Of a stretch of 64,000 nt of DNA, positions 35,873 to 45,951 are shown piece by piece. Below the pieces are notes generated by a model. It was not told where the DNA came from, searched no databases, and saw only the letters and a program-made list of their open reading frames with translations. Both the position numbers and the translations under genes were made by a program. The DNA lies in contig JAZBRS010000057.1 of NCBI GenBank assembly GCA_037176725.1, positions 85,829,501 through 85,893,500 on the forward strand, read 5' to 3'. Positions within the stretch are counted from its first letter, which is position 1. The number at the start of each line of letters is the position of its first letter. The DNA is from Posidonia oceanica (Eukaryota > Streptophyta > Magnoliopsida > Alismatales > Posidoniaceae).

Positions 35873-36127
35873 CGGTATACCGTTCCACAGGGTAGAAGGT
35901 TAATTAGCAAAAAATATCATTTAATTAAGACCGTTGGATAAAAACGGAACACCGTTTTATAACGGAATACCGCTACCTGAAATAAGGGTCTTAGCTCCAA
36001 AATCCACCGGAACACTGGTAGTATTTATCTACAGCTTAGATTAATATCGGAACACCGTTTCATATCGGAATACCGATTTAGTCGAAAGTTGGAGATTTTC
36101 GGTCAACCGTTTCATATCGGTATACCA
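35873..36127 (+). promoter_or_regulatory. Cluster of CGGNNNACCG palindromic motifs in the copia LTR
   Basis: CGGTATACCG (35873), CGGAACACCG (35945), CGGAATACCG (35963), CGGAACACCG (36048), CGGAATACCG (36066), CGGTCAACCG (36100) and CGGTATACCA (36118) lie 65-320 bp upstream of the TATA box. CGGTATACCG is a perfect palindrome. Repeated palindromic LTR motifs are a known Sirevirus feature, probably protein binding sites for transcription. Confidence 0.6.
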
Positions 36128-36192
36128 TTTTATACTAGCCATTTGTTAATGTTGAGCTAGCCATTAGACACAGACTTGGGCCATGTTTTATC

Positions 36193-36200
36193 TATAAATA
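36193..36200 (+). promoter_or_regulatory. TATA box, copia 5' LTR
   Basis: TATAAATA followed by GGACCC, about 520 bp before the LTR end. It is conserved at 44378-44385 in the 3' LTR. It is the likely core promoter of the element's genomic RNA. Confidence 0.75.
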
Positions 36201-36715
36201 GGACCCTTTAGGACCCACCAAAGGTACTCACCATCAACTAGCCTGTGTACTACTCTTTTCTTAAGCTACAAGCTCCATACTAGTGAGAATGCTCCCAAAA
36301 CATCCAAAAGGCTGCATCTTGTGAAAGTATCATCAAGAGATCAAAAAGGGGCACTACTTAGTTTACTGTAAACAAGGAACATCCTTCTTGGGTTGTGAGA
36401 AGAGCTCTGCTAGTGTTTGTAGAGGAAGTTTTCTTCATCAAGTAAGTATTGTATTATTTGATAAAGATTAAGGGAACTCCAGAGGGGATCTAGGAGTGGA
36501 CTAGGCCGGATTGGCTGAACCACTATATATACTGTGTCTATGATCATTGCCTCTCTTCCCTTTCTGTGATTGTAGTAGTAATTATTCAAATTGCTCTTCT
36601 TTTATCTTTTATTTTGAATATTACTTATTGATCTGTTAAAATTGGTTAAAATTCTATTTAAATTTAAAATACTCTATTCACCCCTCCTCTAGAGTTGCCT
36701 CTCGATCCTAACAAT

Positions 36716-36731
36716 TGGTATCAGAGCAAGG
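36716..36731 (+). other. Copia primer binding site (initiator tRNA-Met)
   Basis: TGGTATCAGAGCAAGG begins 2 bp after the 5' LTR. It is the standard complement of the plant initiator tRNA-Met 3' end used by Ty1/copia elements. Confidence 0.92.
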
Positions 36732-36775
36732 TTGTCTAGAAGTTAAGATCTAACAATCTTTTTAGACTGAGAAAA

Positions 36776-38350
36776 ATGGCCTTTAACAGTAATAATGCAA
36801 TTGAGGGTCAAAGTATTAACAGACCTTCATTTTTCGATAGAAACAACTACACCTATTGGAAATGTAGAATGTTAATATATTTAAAATCAACAAACTTCAA
36901 ATTATGGGATATAACAATTAATGGATTTCCTAAAAATGAAAAACCATATAAAGACTGGAATGAAGAAGATGAGAGATTGGCTACCTTAGATGCAAAAGGG
37001 CTTAATATAATCTTTTGTGTTGTAAATCATGAACAATTTAATAAAATATCAAATTGTACAACTGCACAAGAAGCATGGCATAATCTTGAAGTAATCCATG
37101 AAGGGACCAACCAAGTCAAGGAAACAAAAATCAATATGCTTGTACATAAATATGAACTTTTTAAAATGAAACCAAATGAGCCTCTAGGAGAAATGTTTAC
37201 TAGATTCTGTGATATCACAAACTCTCTTCAATCTCTAGGAAAGACTTATCCTCAATGTGATTTAGTCAGAAAAGTGTTAAGATCTTTAACCCCTAAATGG
37301 GAAAAGAAAACTACTGCTATAGAAGAAGCTAAAGATCTATCCACTTATGCCTTGGAAAGTTTAATTGGAAATTTAACCTCATATGAAGTTCAAATGCAAG
37401 AAAAAGAAAATGATAAACAACCAAGCAAAAAGATAATTGCACTAAAAACAACCACAAACTCTGAAACTGAAAGTGAAGATGATGATGAAATAGTTCTTCT
37501 TACTAGAAAATTCAAACGATTTATAAGAAACAAAAAATTCTCAAGAAAATGAAGATTTAATGAACAAGAAGAAACTCCTTTGTGTTTTAACTGTATCAAA
37601 CCAGGACATCTCAAGAGAGATTGCCCCTTGCTTAAAATAAAGAAATTTAGAAATGAAAATAGAAGGCCTAAGAAAAAGGCTCTCCAAGTCACATGGGATG
37701 AGACAGATTCTTCCTCTGATGAAGAACCATCCTTTGATTTTGAAAAGGCAAACATGTGTTTCACAGTACAAGAAGATTGCCCTATCTCCCAAAGTGATGA
37801 CATGGAAGAACTTCTTGAAGCCTTTAATGACTTATATGAAAAATATAAAAACCTAAAATCATCATCAAAACTTCTAAATCAACAAAATAACGATTTAATA
37901 AAGAAGAATGATACTCTAATAAATGAAGGAGAAAAACTATTATCTGAAAATGAAAATCTGAATCTCAAGAATATAGAATTAAATATGGAGGTAAAACATA
38001 TGAGATACAAGGTTTCAAATTTAGAAAAGGATATAAAAATCTTGAAGGATAAGAGTAATGATCTCTATAATACTGTTGTAAAATTTACAAAAGGAAAGCA
38101 AACTCTAAATCTACTATTATCTAACCAAAGATCTTCAATGTATAAGCAAGGTATTGGTTATTCCTCTTTCAGGGAGAAACCATACAAAAATGGATTTATT
38201 AGAGAAACAACACATGAAAAATACATATTTGTGATAAAGAAACCAAATCCATCTAAGTGGGTAGAGAGGGATAGATTTGGAAACAGTAGATTTCGTCCTA
38301 CCAAAATATGAGTTTCTAAAGCTTTGTTATCCTCTAATGTGGGAGCATGA
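36776..38350 (+). pseudogene. Copia gag (capsid and nucleocapsid), two internal stops
   Basis: Structural protein forming the virus-like particle. It starts at AAAAATGGCC, 60 bp after the primer site. The capsid part (residues 1-220) has FFDRNNYTYWKCRMLIYL and the EAWHNLEVIHEGT region typical of plant copia gag. A CCHC zinc knuckle, CFNCIKPGHLKRDC, is at about residues 270-283 (37583-37624), followed by an acidic stretch and a Leu/Asn/Lys-rich coiled-coil-like tail. An in-frame TGA at 37550-37552 and another at 38309-38311 interrupt the frame, so two open stretches remain (36776-37552 and 37580-38311). The final stop, TGA at 38348, overlaps the pol ATG at 38347 in the sequence ATGA. Confidence 0.9.
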
Positions 38351-41300
38351 TGAACTCAAAATGGATTTTGGACAGTGGTTGCTCTCGTCACATGACCGGA
38401 GATCATAATCTCTTGAGCACTCTTAAGTCCAAAGATGAAGGAACAGTTACAATTGGAGATAATGCCAAAGGGAAAATTATCGGGATAGGAAATGTAGGTA
38501 ATCCTAAAAATCCCTCTATTGAAAATGTTCTGTTAGTTGATGGCTTGAAACATAATTTAATTAGCATCAGTCAATTGTGTGATATTGGTTACAAAGTTTT
38601 ATTTGATAAAAAGGAATGCACTATTGTTGAATCAACTTCAAATCAAATAATATTTACTGGAAATAGAAAGCATAATGTGTATAAGATTAAAATATCCTAT
38701 AAAACAAATAAAATAATATCATGTGTAGCTTCTACAAGTGATGATGCTTGGCTATGGCATAGAAGGCTTGGCCATGCCAATATGGGACAATTATCAAGAT
38801 TATCCAAAGGTGATTTTATAAATGGTTTGCCAAAAATTGATTTCAAAAGGACAAACTTTGTGATGCATGTCAATTTGGAAAACAAATTAAATCCTCTTTC
38901 AAAACTAAAGAAATGATTTCTACCACCAAACCATTAGAGTTGCTTCATATCGATTTATTTAGTCCAAGTAGAACTCTAAGTTTAGGAGGAAAAAGATATG
39001 CTTTTGTTTTGGTTGATGATTTTTCAAGATTTACTTGGATATTGTTTTTAACCAACAAAAATGATGTATTTTCGGAATTTCAAAAGTTTTGCAAGAAGGT
39101 CCAAAACGAAAAAGGATTAAATATTATCAAAATTAGAAGTGACCATGGAGAAGAGTTTGAAAATGATAGCTTTGAAAATTTCTGTGAAGAAAATAGATTT
39201 CAACACAATTTCTCTTTTCCAAGAACTCCACAACAAAATGGGGTTGTTGAAAGGAAAAATAGAACATTGCAAGAAATGACTAGGACTATGCTATGTGAAA
39301 ACAATTTACCTAAGCATTTCTAGGCTGAGGCTGTCAATACAACATGTTATATTTTGAATCGAGTTTTACTTAGACCTATTTTAAATAAAACTCCTTTTGT
39401 GCTTTGGTTTTGCAAGACCCCACAGATTGCCTATTTTAAAGTCTTTGGTTGCAAATGTTTTATTTTAAACACCAAGGATAATTTGGATAAATTTGATCCC
39501 AAATCTGATGAAGGAATATTTCTTGAATATTCCTCTAGAAGCAAAGCATATAGAATTTATAATAAAAGAACTCTTACTATTGAGGAATCATTGCATGTAA
39601 ACATTGATGAAAATTGCATCACAATTATAAATCCAGAAAATGAAGAAAATAATCAAGAAATAAGTAAACCTGAAGAAAACAAAGACATACCCAAACTTGA
39701 AGAAAATAACAATTCAAACTGGCAATTCGTTCATGGTCATCCAAAAGAACAAATCCTTGGAGAAATCTCCAAAGGAATTCTGACCAGATCCAAATTGGAT
39801 CACGAATGTGCATCATATGCATTCATATCATCTATTGAGCCCAAAAATATACATGATACTAGTAAAGATGAATATTGGATGGTTGCTATGAATGAAGAGT
39901 TAAATCAATTTAAAAGAAACAATGTGTGGGAATTAGTCCCAAAACCTAAAGATCACTAAATCATAGGAACAAAATGGATATATAGAAATAAGTTAGATGA
40001 ATCTAGAAACATAGTTAAAAATAAGGCTAGGTTAGTGGCACAAGGATACAATCAAGAAGAAGGAATCGACTTTGATGAAACTTATGCTCCTGTAGCCAGA
40101 TTAGAATCAATAAGGATGTTATTAGCTTATGCAAGTTCAACGAACTTCAAGTTATATCAAATAGATGTTAAAAGTGCCTTTCTAATTGGGGTAATTGAGG
40201 AAGAAGTATATGTGAAACAACCCCCTGGATTTGAACATGAAGTTTATACAGATCATGTATTCAAATTAAACAAAGCTCTCTATGGTCTAAAACAAGCTCC
40301 TAGAGCTTGGTATGATAGGTTAAAGAAATTTTTGATTGAAAAAGGCTTTATTATTGGAATTGCTAACACAACATTATTTATCAAGAAAAATAAAAAAGGT
40401 ATTCTATTAATCCAAATCTATGTTGATGATATCATTTTTGGATCAACCAATGAAGATTTGTGTGAAGAATTCTCTAACATTATGCAAAAAGAATTTGAGA
40501 TGAGCATGATGGGAGAATTAAATTATTTTCTTGGATTTCAAGTAAAGCAAATGACTAAAGGAATATTCATCTACTAAGAAAAATATACGAAAGAGTTATT
40601 GAAAAGATTTGGAATGGAAAATTCAAAAGATGCTAAAACACCCATGAGCACAAATACCAAACTAGAAAAGGATGAAAATGGGAAAAATATAGACCAAAAG
40701 ATGTTTAGAGGCATGATAGGTTCTTTACTCTGTTTAACTGCTAGTAGACCAGATATCATGTTTAGTGTATGTCTTTGTACCAGATATCAAGCTGCACCAA
40801 AGGAATCTCATTTGATTGCAATTAAGAGAATATTTCGATATCTACATGGAACTACAGATTTAGGGCTATTTTATCCTAAAAATACAAACTTAGAATTAAT
40901 AGGTTATAGTGATGCTGATTATGCTGGATGCAAAACTGATAGAAAGAGCATTAGTGGAACATGTCAATTTTTAGGATATTCTTTAGTTTCATGGTTCAGT
41001 AAGAAACAAAATAGTGTTGCCCTTTCCACTACTGAGGTAGAATATATCGCAGCTGGATGCTGCTGTGCCCAAATATTGTAGATGAAACAAACATAAAAAG
41101 ATTTTGACTTAATATTCAACACAACACCCATAATGTGCGATAATACAAGTGCAATAAATCTTTCTAAAAATCCAGTAAACCATTCAAGAACCAAACACAT
41201 TGAAGTAAGACACCATTTTCTGAGAGATCATGTTGCAAACAATAATATAAAATTAGAATTTATCTCTACATCTGAACAACTAGCTGATATCTTTACAAAA

Positions 41301-41372
41301 CCATTTGATGAATCACAATTTATAAAAATTAGAAGACATCTTGGTATATGCAAGATAGATGATCTGAATTAA
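38347..41372 (+). pseudogene. Copia pol: protease, integrase, reverse transcriptase, RNase H
   Basis: Enzymes for maturation, integration and reverse transcription. In order: protease WILDSGCSRHMTG (38362-38400); integrase zinc motif LWHRRLGHAN (38750) and DDE core with D in VLVDDFSRF, D in RSDHGEEFEN and E in PQQNGVVERKNR (38930-39300); RT with [25 protein letters not shown] and YVDDIIFGS (40060-40440); RNase H with YSDADYAGCKTDRKS and STTEVEYIA (40905-41050). Pol is one base out of frame with gag. A net one-base loss near 38855-38862 shifts the frame inside the zinc motif. Stops at 39321 (TAG), 39957 (TAA), 40575 (TAA), 41079 (TAG) and about 41094 (TAA) break the rest. It is inactive. Confidence 0.93.
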
Positions 41373-42223
41373 ATTATGTTTTCTCTGAAATCGAAATCGG
41401 TATACCGAAATTAATCGGTTTTCCCATCTCTATATAAATTTGTCAAATTTTTGTGGCACTGTTTTTATCCGGTTTTCCGAAAATCCTTGATTTGGAAGAT
41501 CATTTTTGACCGATTTTCCGAAAATCCCTGGTTCGAAAGATCATTTTTGACCGATTTTCCGAAAATCCCTGGTTCGGAAGATCATTTTTGACCGATTTTC
41601 CGAAAATCCTTGATTCGGAAGTTCGTTTTCGTCTAGTGTACCGATTGTGCAGAAAAACAAAAAAAACCTGCAGTTTTTTCGGTGAACTGATATTTACCGG
41701 TTTTCCGAAATTCCCTGATTCAGAAGTTCAATTATGACCGGTGTACCGTTTTTGAATTTAATCATCAATTATTTGTATTTTCTTCGGTAAATTGATATGA
41801 ACCGGTTTTTCGAAATTCCCTGATTCGGAAGTTCAATTATGACCGGTGTACCGTTTTTGAATTTAATCATCAATTATTTGTATTTTCTTTGGTAAACTGA
41901 TATGAACCGGTTTTCCGAAATTCCCTGATTCGGAAGTTCAATTAGGACCGGTTTACCGTTTTTTCATTTTGAAATCATTTTTTCTATTGAAAACCCTAGA
42001 GTTCAGACCATTTCTATAAATATTGTCACTTCTGTTTTTGGTCGGCACTCCACCCTAACCCTCCAAAAGCCCGCGATTACTCACCAATCGTCGCCCCCCC
42101 TCCGGCTCCTCACCGTTCGTCTCCAGCCTCAGGCGCCTCACCACTCATCTTCGGTCTTCGACACCTCTTCGTCGTCTCCTCTCTATCTTGTCGGCTCCTC
42201 CTCTCACTTCTCTTCATATTCCA
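41373..42223 (+). repeat. Copia spacer with 41-bp and 105-bp tandem repeats
   Basis: Noncoding interval between pol and the third ORF. Positions 41475-41635 hold about four 41-bp units containing ATCATTTTTGACCGATTTTC; units start at 41499, 41540 and 41581. Positions 41690-41985 hold about three 105-bp units containing ATGACCGGTGTACCG; GTTCAATTA starts at 41726, 41831 and 41936. Both repeats carry CCGG/CGG..CCG cores like the LTR palindromes. A CT-rich stretch (42045-42220) leads to the third ORF. Confidence 0.85.
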
Positions 42224-43306
42224 ATGGCACCAAAGAAAAGCCAAGCTCAGAAGTCCAAGAGGAAGATTCCGGCCGCCGCCAGCAACTCCTCTGACGACGA
42301 CCACACCCACGGCAACAAGTTCCTCTACTTCATAGATGAAGAAGCCATGAAATCCCACCGTGAGCGATTTGCCAACCGAGAGGTCCTCACTGGCAAAAGA
42401 GTCAACTTCCAATCCTTGGGTGACATTCGATCTCTGTTTGATGTTCAATCTCTATCTCCATTTTTAGCATCTATGGGCGACAATAAGTATTATCCACACC
42501 TAGTGTCTGAGTTCTATGCCAACCTCCTAATCTCAGTTGATACTTATGATTCATATCTTCTAAGAGTAGAAATGACATTTGATGAAGTCCTCATAGGTCA
42601 ACTTCTAAAAATTCCTTCCTCCAGAATAGACATCACATTATCTGTAGAGGAATTAGGTATTAGCTATCTAGAAATCAATAAAACTATTTCCCAAAACAAA
42701 AAGAGTACATTTATCCCGAATAAAATCAACCAGTTATCCAAAACATCTAGGATTATTGCATATATTCTAGCGGCCAATGTTATTCAAAAGATGGGACACT
42801 TCGATGAATTGAGTAGCATGACTTGCAAAGTTGTATATGCCATAATTAAAAAGATTCCTGTTAATTGGGCTCATGTCATAATTCATCATATGACACATAT
42901 CAAAACCAAACTCTTTTATAGACCCCTTCTCACATATCTCTTTCTCCACTTTGGTGTCCCACTAGAAAATGAACCATACCTTCCCATTAGGGCCCATCCT
43001 ATAGATGAGGTCGCCATAGTAAGAATGGAGAATGCATTGGAAAGAGCAAGAGCTCTAAAGAGTACTCGTCCATCTTCCTCTAGCTCTCAAATACCTCCAG
43101 TTGAGAGTTCTGAAGAAGAAGAAGAGGACAACCAAGAAGAATTTGGAAAGATAAGAAAAGAGATAGAAGAATTAAAACTCCAAAGCACCATTTGGCAAAG
43201 CAGTGTCGATGATTGGCAAATGCGAATGGAAAAGAAGATGGATGATCAGCACTCAGAAATCATGCAATATCTTCATGGACATCTGCCTCCTCCATCCAAC
43301 CAGTAG
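42224..43306 (+). CDS. Third ORF of the Sirevirus-like element, 360 aa, intact
   Basis: Uninterrupted frame from an ATG at 42224 (CCAATGGCACC) to a TAG at 43304. The N-terminus is basic (MAPKKSQAQKSKRK), resembling a nuclear localisation signal. The middle (about residues 50-270) resembles the putative plant transposon protein domain seen next to other plant retroelements, with HLVSEFYANL (93-101), a hydrophobic SRIIAYILAANVI segment and LLTYLFLHFGVPLENEP. The C-terminus has an acidic ESSEEEEEDNQEE run and a charged predicted coiled coil. I see no signal peptide or clear membrane segment, so the label env-like would not be justified. Its role is unknown. It is the only full-length frame in an element whose gag and pol are broken. 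Confidence 0.82.
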   Translation: MAPKKSQAQKSKRKIPAAASNSSDDDHTHGNKFLYFIDEEAMKSHRERFANREVLTGKRVNFQSLGDIRSLFDVQSLSPFLASMGDNKYYPHLVSEFYANLLISVDTYDSYLLRVEMTFDEVLIGQLLKIPSSRIDITLSVEELGISYLEINKTISQNKKSTFIPNKINQLSKTSRIIAYILAANVIQKMGHFDELSSMTCKVVYAIIKKIPVNWAHVIIHHMTHIKTKLFYRPLLTYLFLHFGVPLENEPYLPIRAHPIDEVAIVRMENALERARALKSTRPSSSSSQIPPVESSEEEEEDNQEEFGKIRKEIEELKLQSTIWQSSVDDWQMRMEKKMDDQHSEIMQYLHGHLPPPSNQ

Positions 43307-43665
43307 TTGGAACTTCTGTATATCTTTACTATTTTTTTTTTGAGATATGTAACAAATCTTAAACTCTATGTCTTTTTGGACTTGTTTTAAGATACTATCA
43401 TGGTAGCTTTTTAAATCTTGCTTCTAAATATATTATTGCGTTTCTTTTTGTATTATGACAAAAACGGGGAGAAATCCTCATCACATATTTGATTTAAAGC
43501 CTATAATAAGGGAGAGCATATATATGCTTATCTAGGCTTGTAGTAAGGGGGAGCATTTCAATCAACATTGAAAATTTATTCACATGTTTATTACATCATC
43601 AATATTGATTACTGTCAAAGGATAAAAGAAATGAATATGTTTATGTTTTAGTTTTTGTCATCATC
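43307..43665 (+). other. Copia 3' untranslated region with extra polypurine tracts
   Basis: Noncoding AT-rich sequence. Polypurine-like tracts AAAACGGGGAGAAA (about 43461), AAGGGAGAG (about 43508) and AAGGGGGAG (about 43545) precede the one adjacent to the LTR. Repeated tracts are known in Sireviruses. Confidence 0.65.
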
Positions 43666-43679
43666 ACAAAGGGGGAGAT
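43666..43679 (+). other. Copia polypurine tract
   Basis: ACAAAGGGGGAGAT lies immediately before the 3' LTR start TGTTGAAAAA. It is the expected plus-strand primer. Confidence 0.9.
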
Positions 43680-44896
43680 TGTTGAAAAATATCTGTGATA
43701 TATGAATTTTGATGATAACAAATTGATATTACTTGAGATTATTATTCAGTTGATTTTTAAGATAGGTGGATTATCTGAGAAAAGTCAATCATTGAAGAAT
43801 ATCAAGTATAGCATGGAATACAGAAGAAATTTCTACATCAGAGACTACACAAGGACAAGAAGAGAGATCAAGTCAAAATGTGTTTATGTTGTAATTTTGT
43901 ATATTTCTTTATCGGTATACTTTAAGAAAGGATGTAACAGATCTCCAAGAAAATCCCAAAAACAGTTGGGATATCACCCTCACCTAAACCTGAGGACTAC
44001 ACTTAGAAAAGCCTCAAAGTTTAGAAGTTGGGTTAGAAACAGAAAACCGATTTTCACCGGTATACCGTTCCACAGGGTAGAAGGTTAATTAGCAAACAAT
44101 ATCATTTAATTAAGACCGTTGGATAAAAATGGAATACTGTTTTATAACAGAATACTGTTACCTGAAATAAGGGTCTTAGCTCCAAAATCCACCGGAACAC
44201 CGGTAGTATTTATCTACAGCTTAGATTAATATCGGAACATCGTTTCATACCGGAATATCGATTTAGTCGAAAGTTGGAGATTTTCGGTCAACCGTTTCAT
44301 ATCGGTACACCATTTTATACTAGCCGTTTGTTAACGTTGAGCTAGCCGTTAGACACAGACTTGGGCCATGTTTTATCTATAAATAGGACCCTTTAGGACC
44401 CACCAAAGGTACCCACAATCAACTAGCCTGTGTACTACTCTTTTCTTAAGCTACAAGCTCCATACTAGTGAGAATATTTCCAAAACATCCAAAAGGCTGC
44501 ATCTTGTGAAAGTTTCATCAAGAGATCAAAAAGGGGCACTACTTAGTTTACTGTAAACAAGGAACATCCTTCTCGGGCTGTGAGAAGAGCTCTACTAGTG
44601 TTTGCAGAGGAAGTTTTCTTCATCAAGTAAGTATTGTATTATTTGATAAAGATTAAGGGAACTCCAGAGGGGATCTAGGAGTGGACTAGGCCAGGTTGGC
44701 TGAACCACTATATATACTGTGTCTATGATCATTGCCTCTCTTCCCTTTCTGTGATTGTAGTAGTAATTATTCAAACTGCTCTTCTTTTATCTTTTATTTT
44801 GAATATTACCTATTGATCTGTTAAAATTGGTTAAAATTCTATTTAAATTTAAAATAATCTATTCACCCCCTCTAGAGTTGCCTCTCGATCCTAACA
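43680..44896 (+). repeat. Copia 3' LTR
   Basis: 1217 bp, partner of 35501-36713, ending CCTAACA. It has a small insertion near 43700 and several CpG-to-TpG/CpA changes in the palindromic motifs. The TATA box is at 44378-44385. Confidence 0.96.
44378..44385 (+). promoter_or_regulatory. TATA box, copia 3' LTR
   Basis: TATAAATA followed by GGACCC, the same as in the 5' LTR. It could drive read-out transcription into the hairpin array to the right. Confidence 0.65.
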
Positions 44897-45450
44897 GCGG
44901 GGACTTCGTCTGCACGGAGCGAAGTTGCCAGGAGGTGCTTGTCCTTGCCCGAGGATGCAAGTGGGGCCTGACCTCGCACGAGGAAACAGGCAGGGACTTC
45001 GTCCGCACAGAGCGAAGTCGCCAGGGGGTGCTTGTCCTCGCCCGAGGAAGCAAGCGGGGCCTGACCTCGCACAAGGAAACAGGTGGGGACTTCGTCTGCA
45101 TGGTGTGAAGTCGCCAGGGGGCGCGCATAGGCTTGTCCTTGGTTGAGGAACAAACGGACCTATTCCTCGCACGAGGAAACAGGTGAAAACTCCGTCTGCA
45201 CGGAGCCTACGCTAGGGCTTGTCCTCACACGAGGAAACAAGCGAAAACTCCGTCTGCACGGAGCCTGCGTTAGGGCTTGTCCTCGCACGAGGAGACAAGC
45301 GGGCCTAACCTCGCACGAGGAGACAGGCAAAAGATTCTGTCCGCACAGAGCCGAGCAAAGGCTTGCCCTCGCACGAGGGAGCAAGCAGGCCTGGCCTCGC
45401 ACGAGGTGGTAGGCAGAGGACTTTGTCCGCATGGAGCGAAGTCGCATAAA
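44897..45450 (-). repeat. Triple-hairpin array, right part
   Basis: Continuation of the array at 34380-35500 after the copia insertion. Complete units of about 93 bp start with CTTGTCC at 44938 and 45031. The first five bases, GCGGG, are the right target-site duplication of the copia element. Confidence 0.92.
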
Positions 45451-45951
45451 GAGAAAAGAAAAGGGAAAGGGGAGCAATACTGTAGGGCAGCAAAAAAGAT
45501 GCCCCTGGTATCAGGAATGATACTAAGGGGTAGCCGAAGCATCCCTGGCATCGAGAAAGCAAGGAAATGCAGACAAAACTAATGTGTTTGCCGAAAGGGT
45601 AGTTAGGGGTACCAGCCTGGAGGATGATCCGGGCAGGATGCGCTGCAGTCTTGCTTGCTTTGGCAGCATGGGTCTGCAGAGATTCCGGTGCACTGCTTGG
45701 TTGCTGAGGAGGCTTTGCCTGCGGCTCCTTTGTGCTGAGAGTCCTAGTTGCTGCTTCCAGCTCTCTGAAGTGCTTTGATATGCTTCCTACAGCATCCTGG
45801 CAGGAACAGATATGCAAAATGCAGGGCATGCGACACATTCTGATGATAGGAAACATCTTTGCATTGATTGAACTTTGATTACATGCCTATGCTAGGCCAA
45901 AAGTTACAACATGATTCAAAAAGATTGAAAGCAGGCAGTTGCATAGATGCC
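45451..45951 (-). other. Spacer between PMD-like pseudogene and array (element R)
   Basis: Homologous to 8060-8613 of element A. Hairpin candidates: GGTATC-AGGAAT-GATACT (about 45507), a CAAAAC/GTTTG stem (about 45574-45592), and GGTAGTTAGGGGTACC (45598-45613). No gene. Confidence 0.6.

Larger units (their letters stand above)
35501..36713 (+). repeat. Copia 5' LTR
   Basis: 1213 bp, from TGTTGAAAAATATC to CGATCCTAACA. It holds at least seven CGGNNNACCG-type motifs upstream of a TATA box. Its 3' partner is 43680-44896. Confidence 0.96.
35501..44896 (+). mobile_element. Sirevirus-like Ty1/copia retrotransposon, complete but decayed
   Basis: A 9396-bp element with two LTRs, an initiator-tRNA-Met primer site, gag, pol in the copia order PR-INT-RT-RNaseH, an extra ORF between pol and the 3' LTR, and a polypurine tract. 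The extra ORF, the palindrome-rich LTRs and repeated polypurine tracts fit the Sirevirus/SIRE group. A hand comparison of about 680 bp of the two LTRs gives roughly 23 differences, nearly all transitions, so the insertion is fairly recent compared with R and L. It sits in the hairpin array of element R, in the opposite orientation to R. Confidence 0.95.

Noticed and set aside
42224..43306. Envelope protein
   Set aside because: No signal peptide, furin-like site or membrane segment is visible; the middle looks like a plant transposon-protein domain instead.
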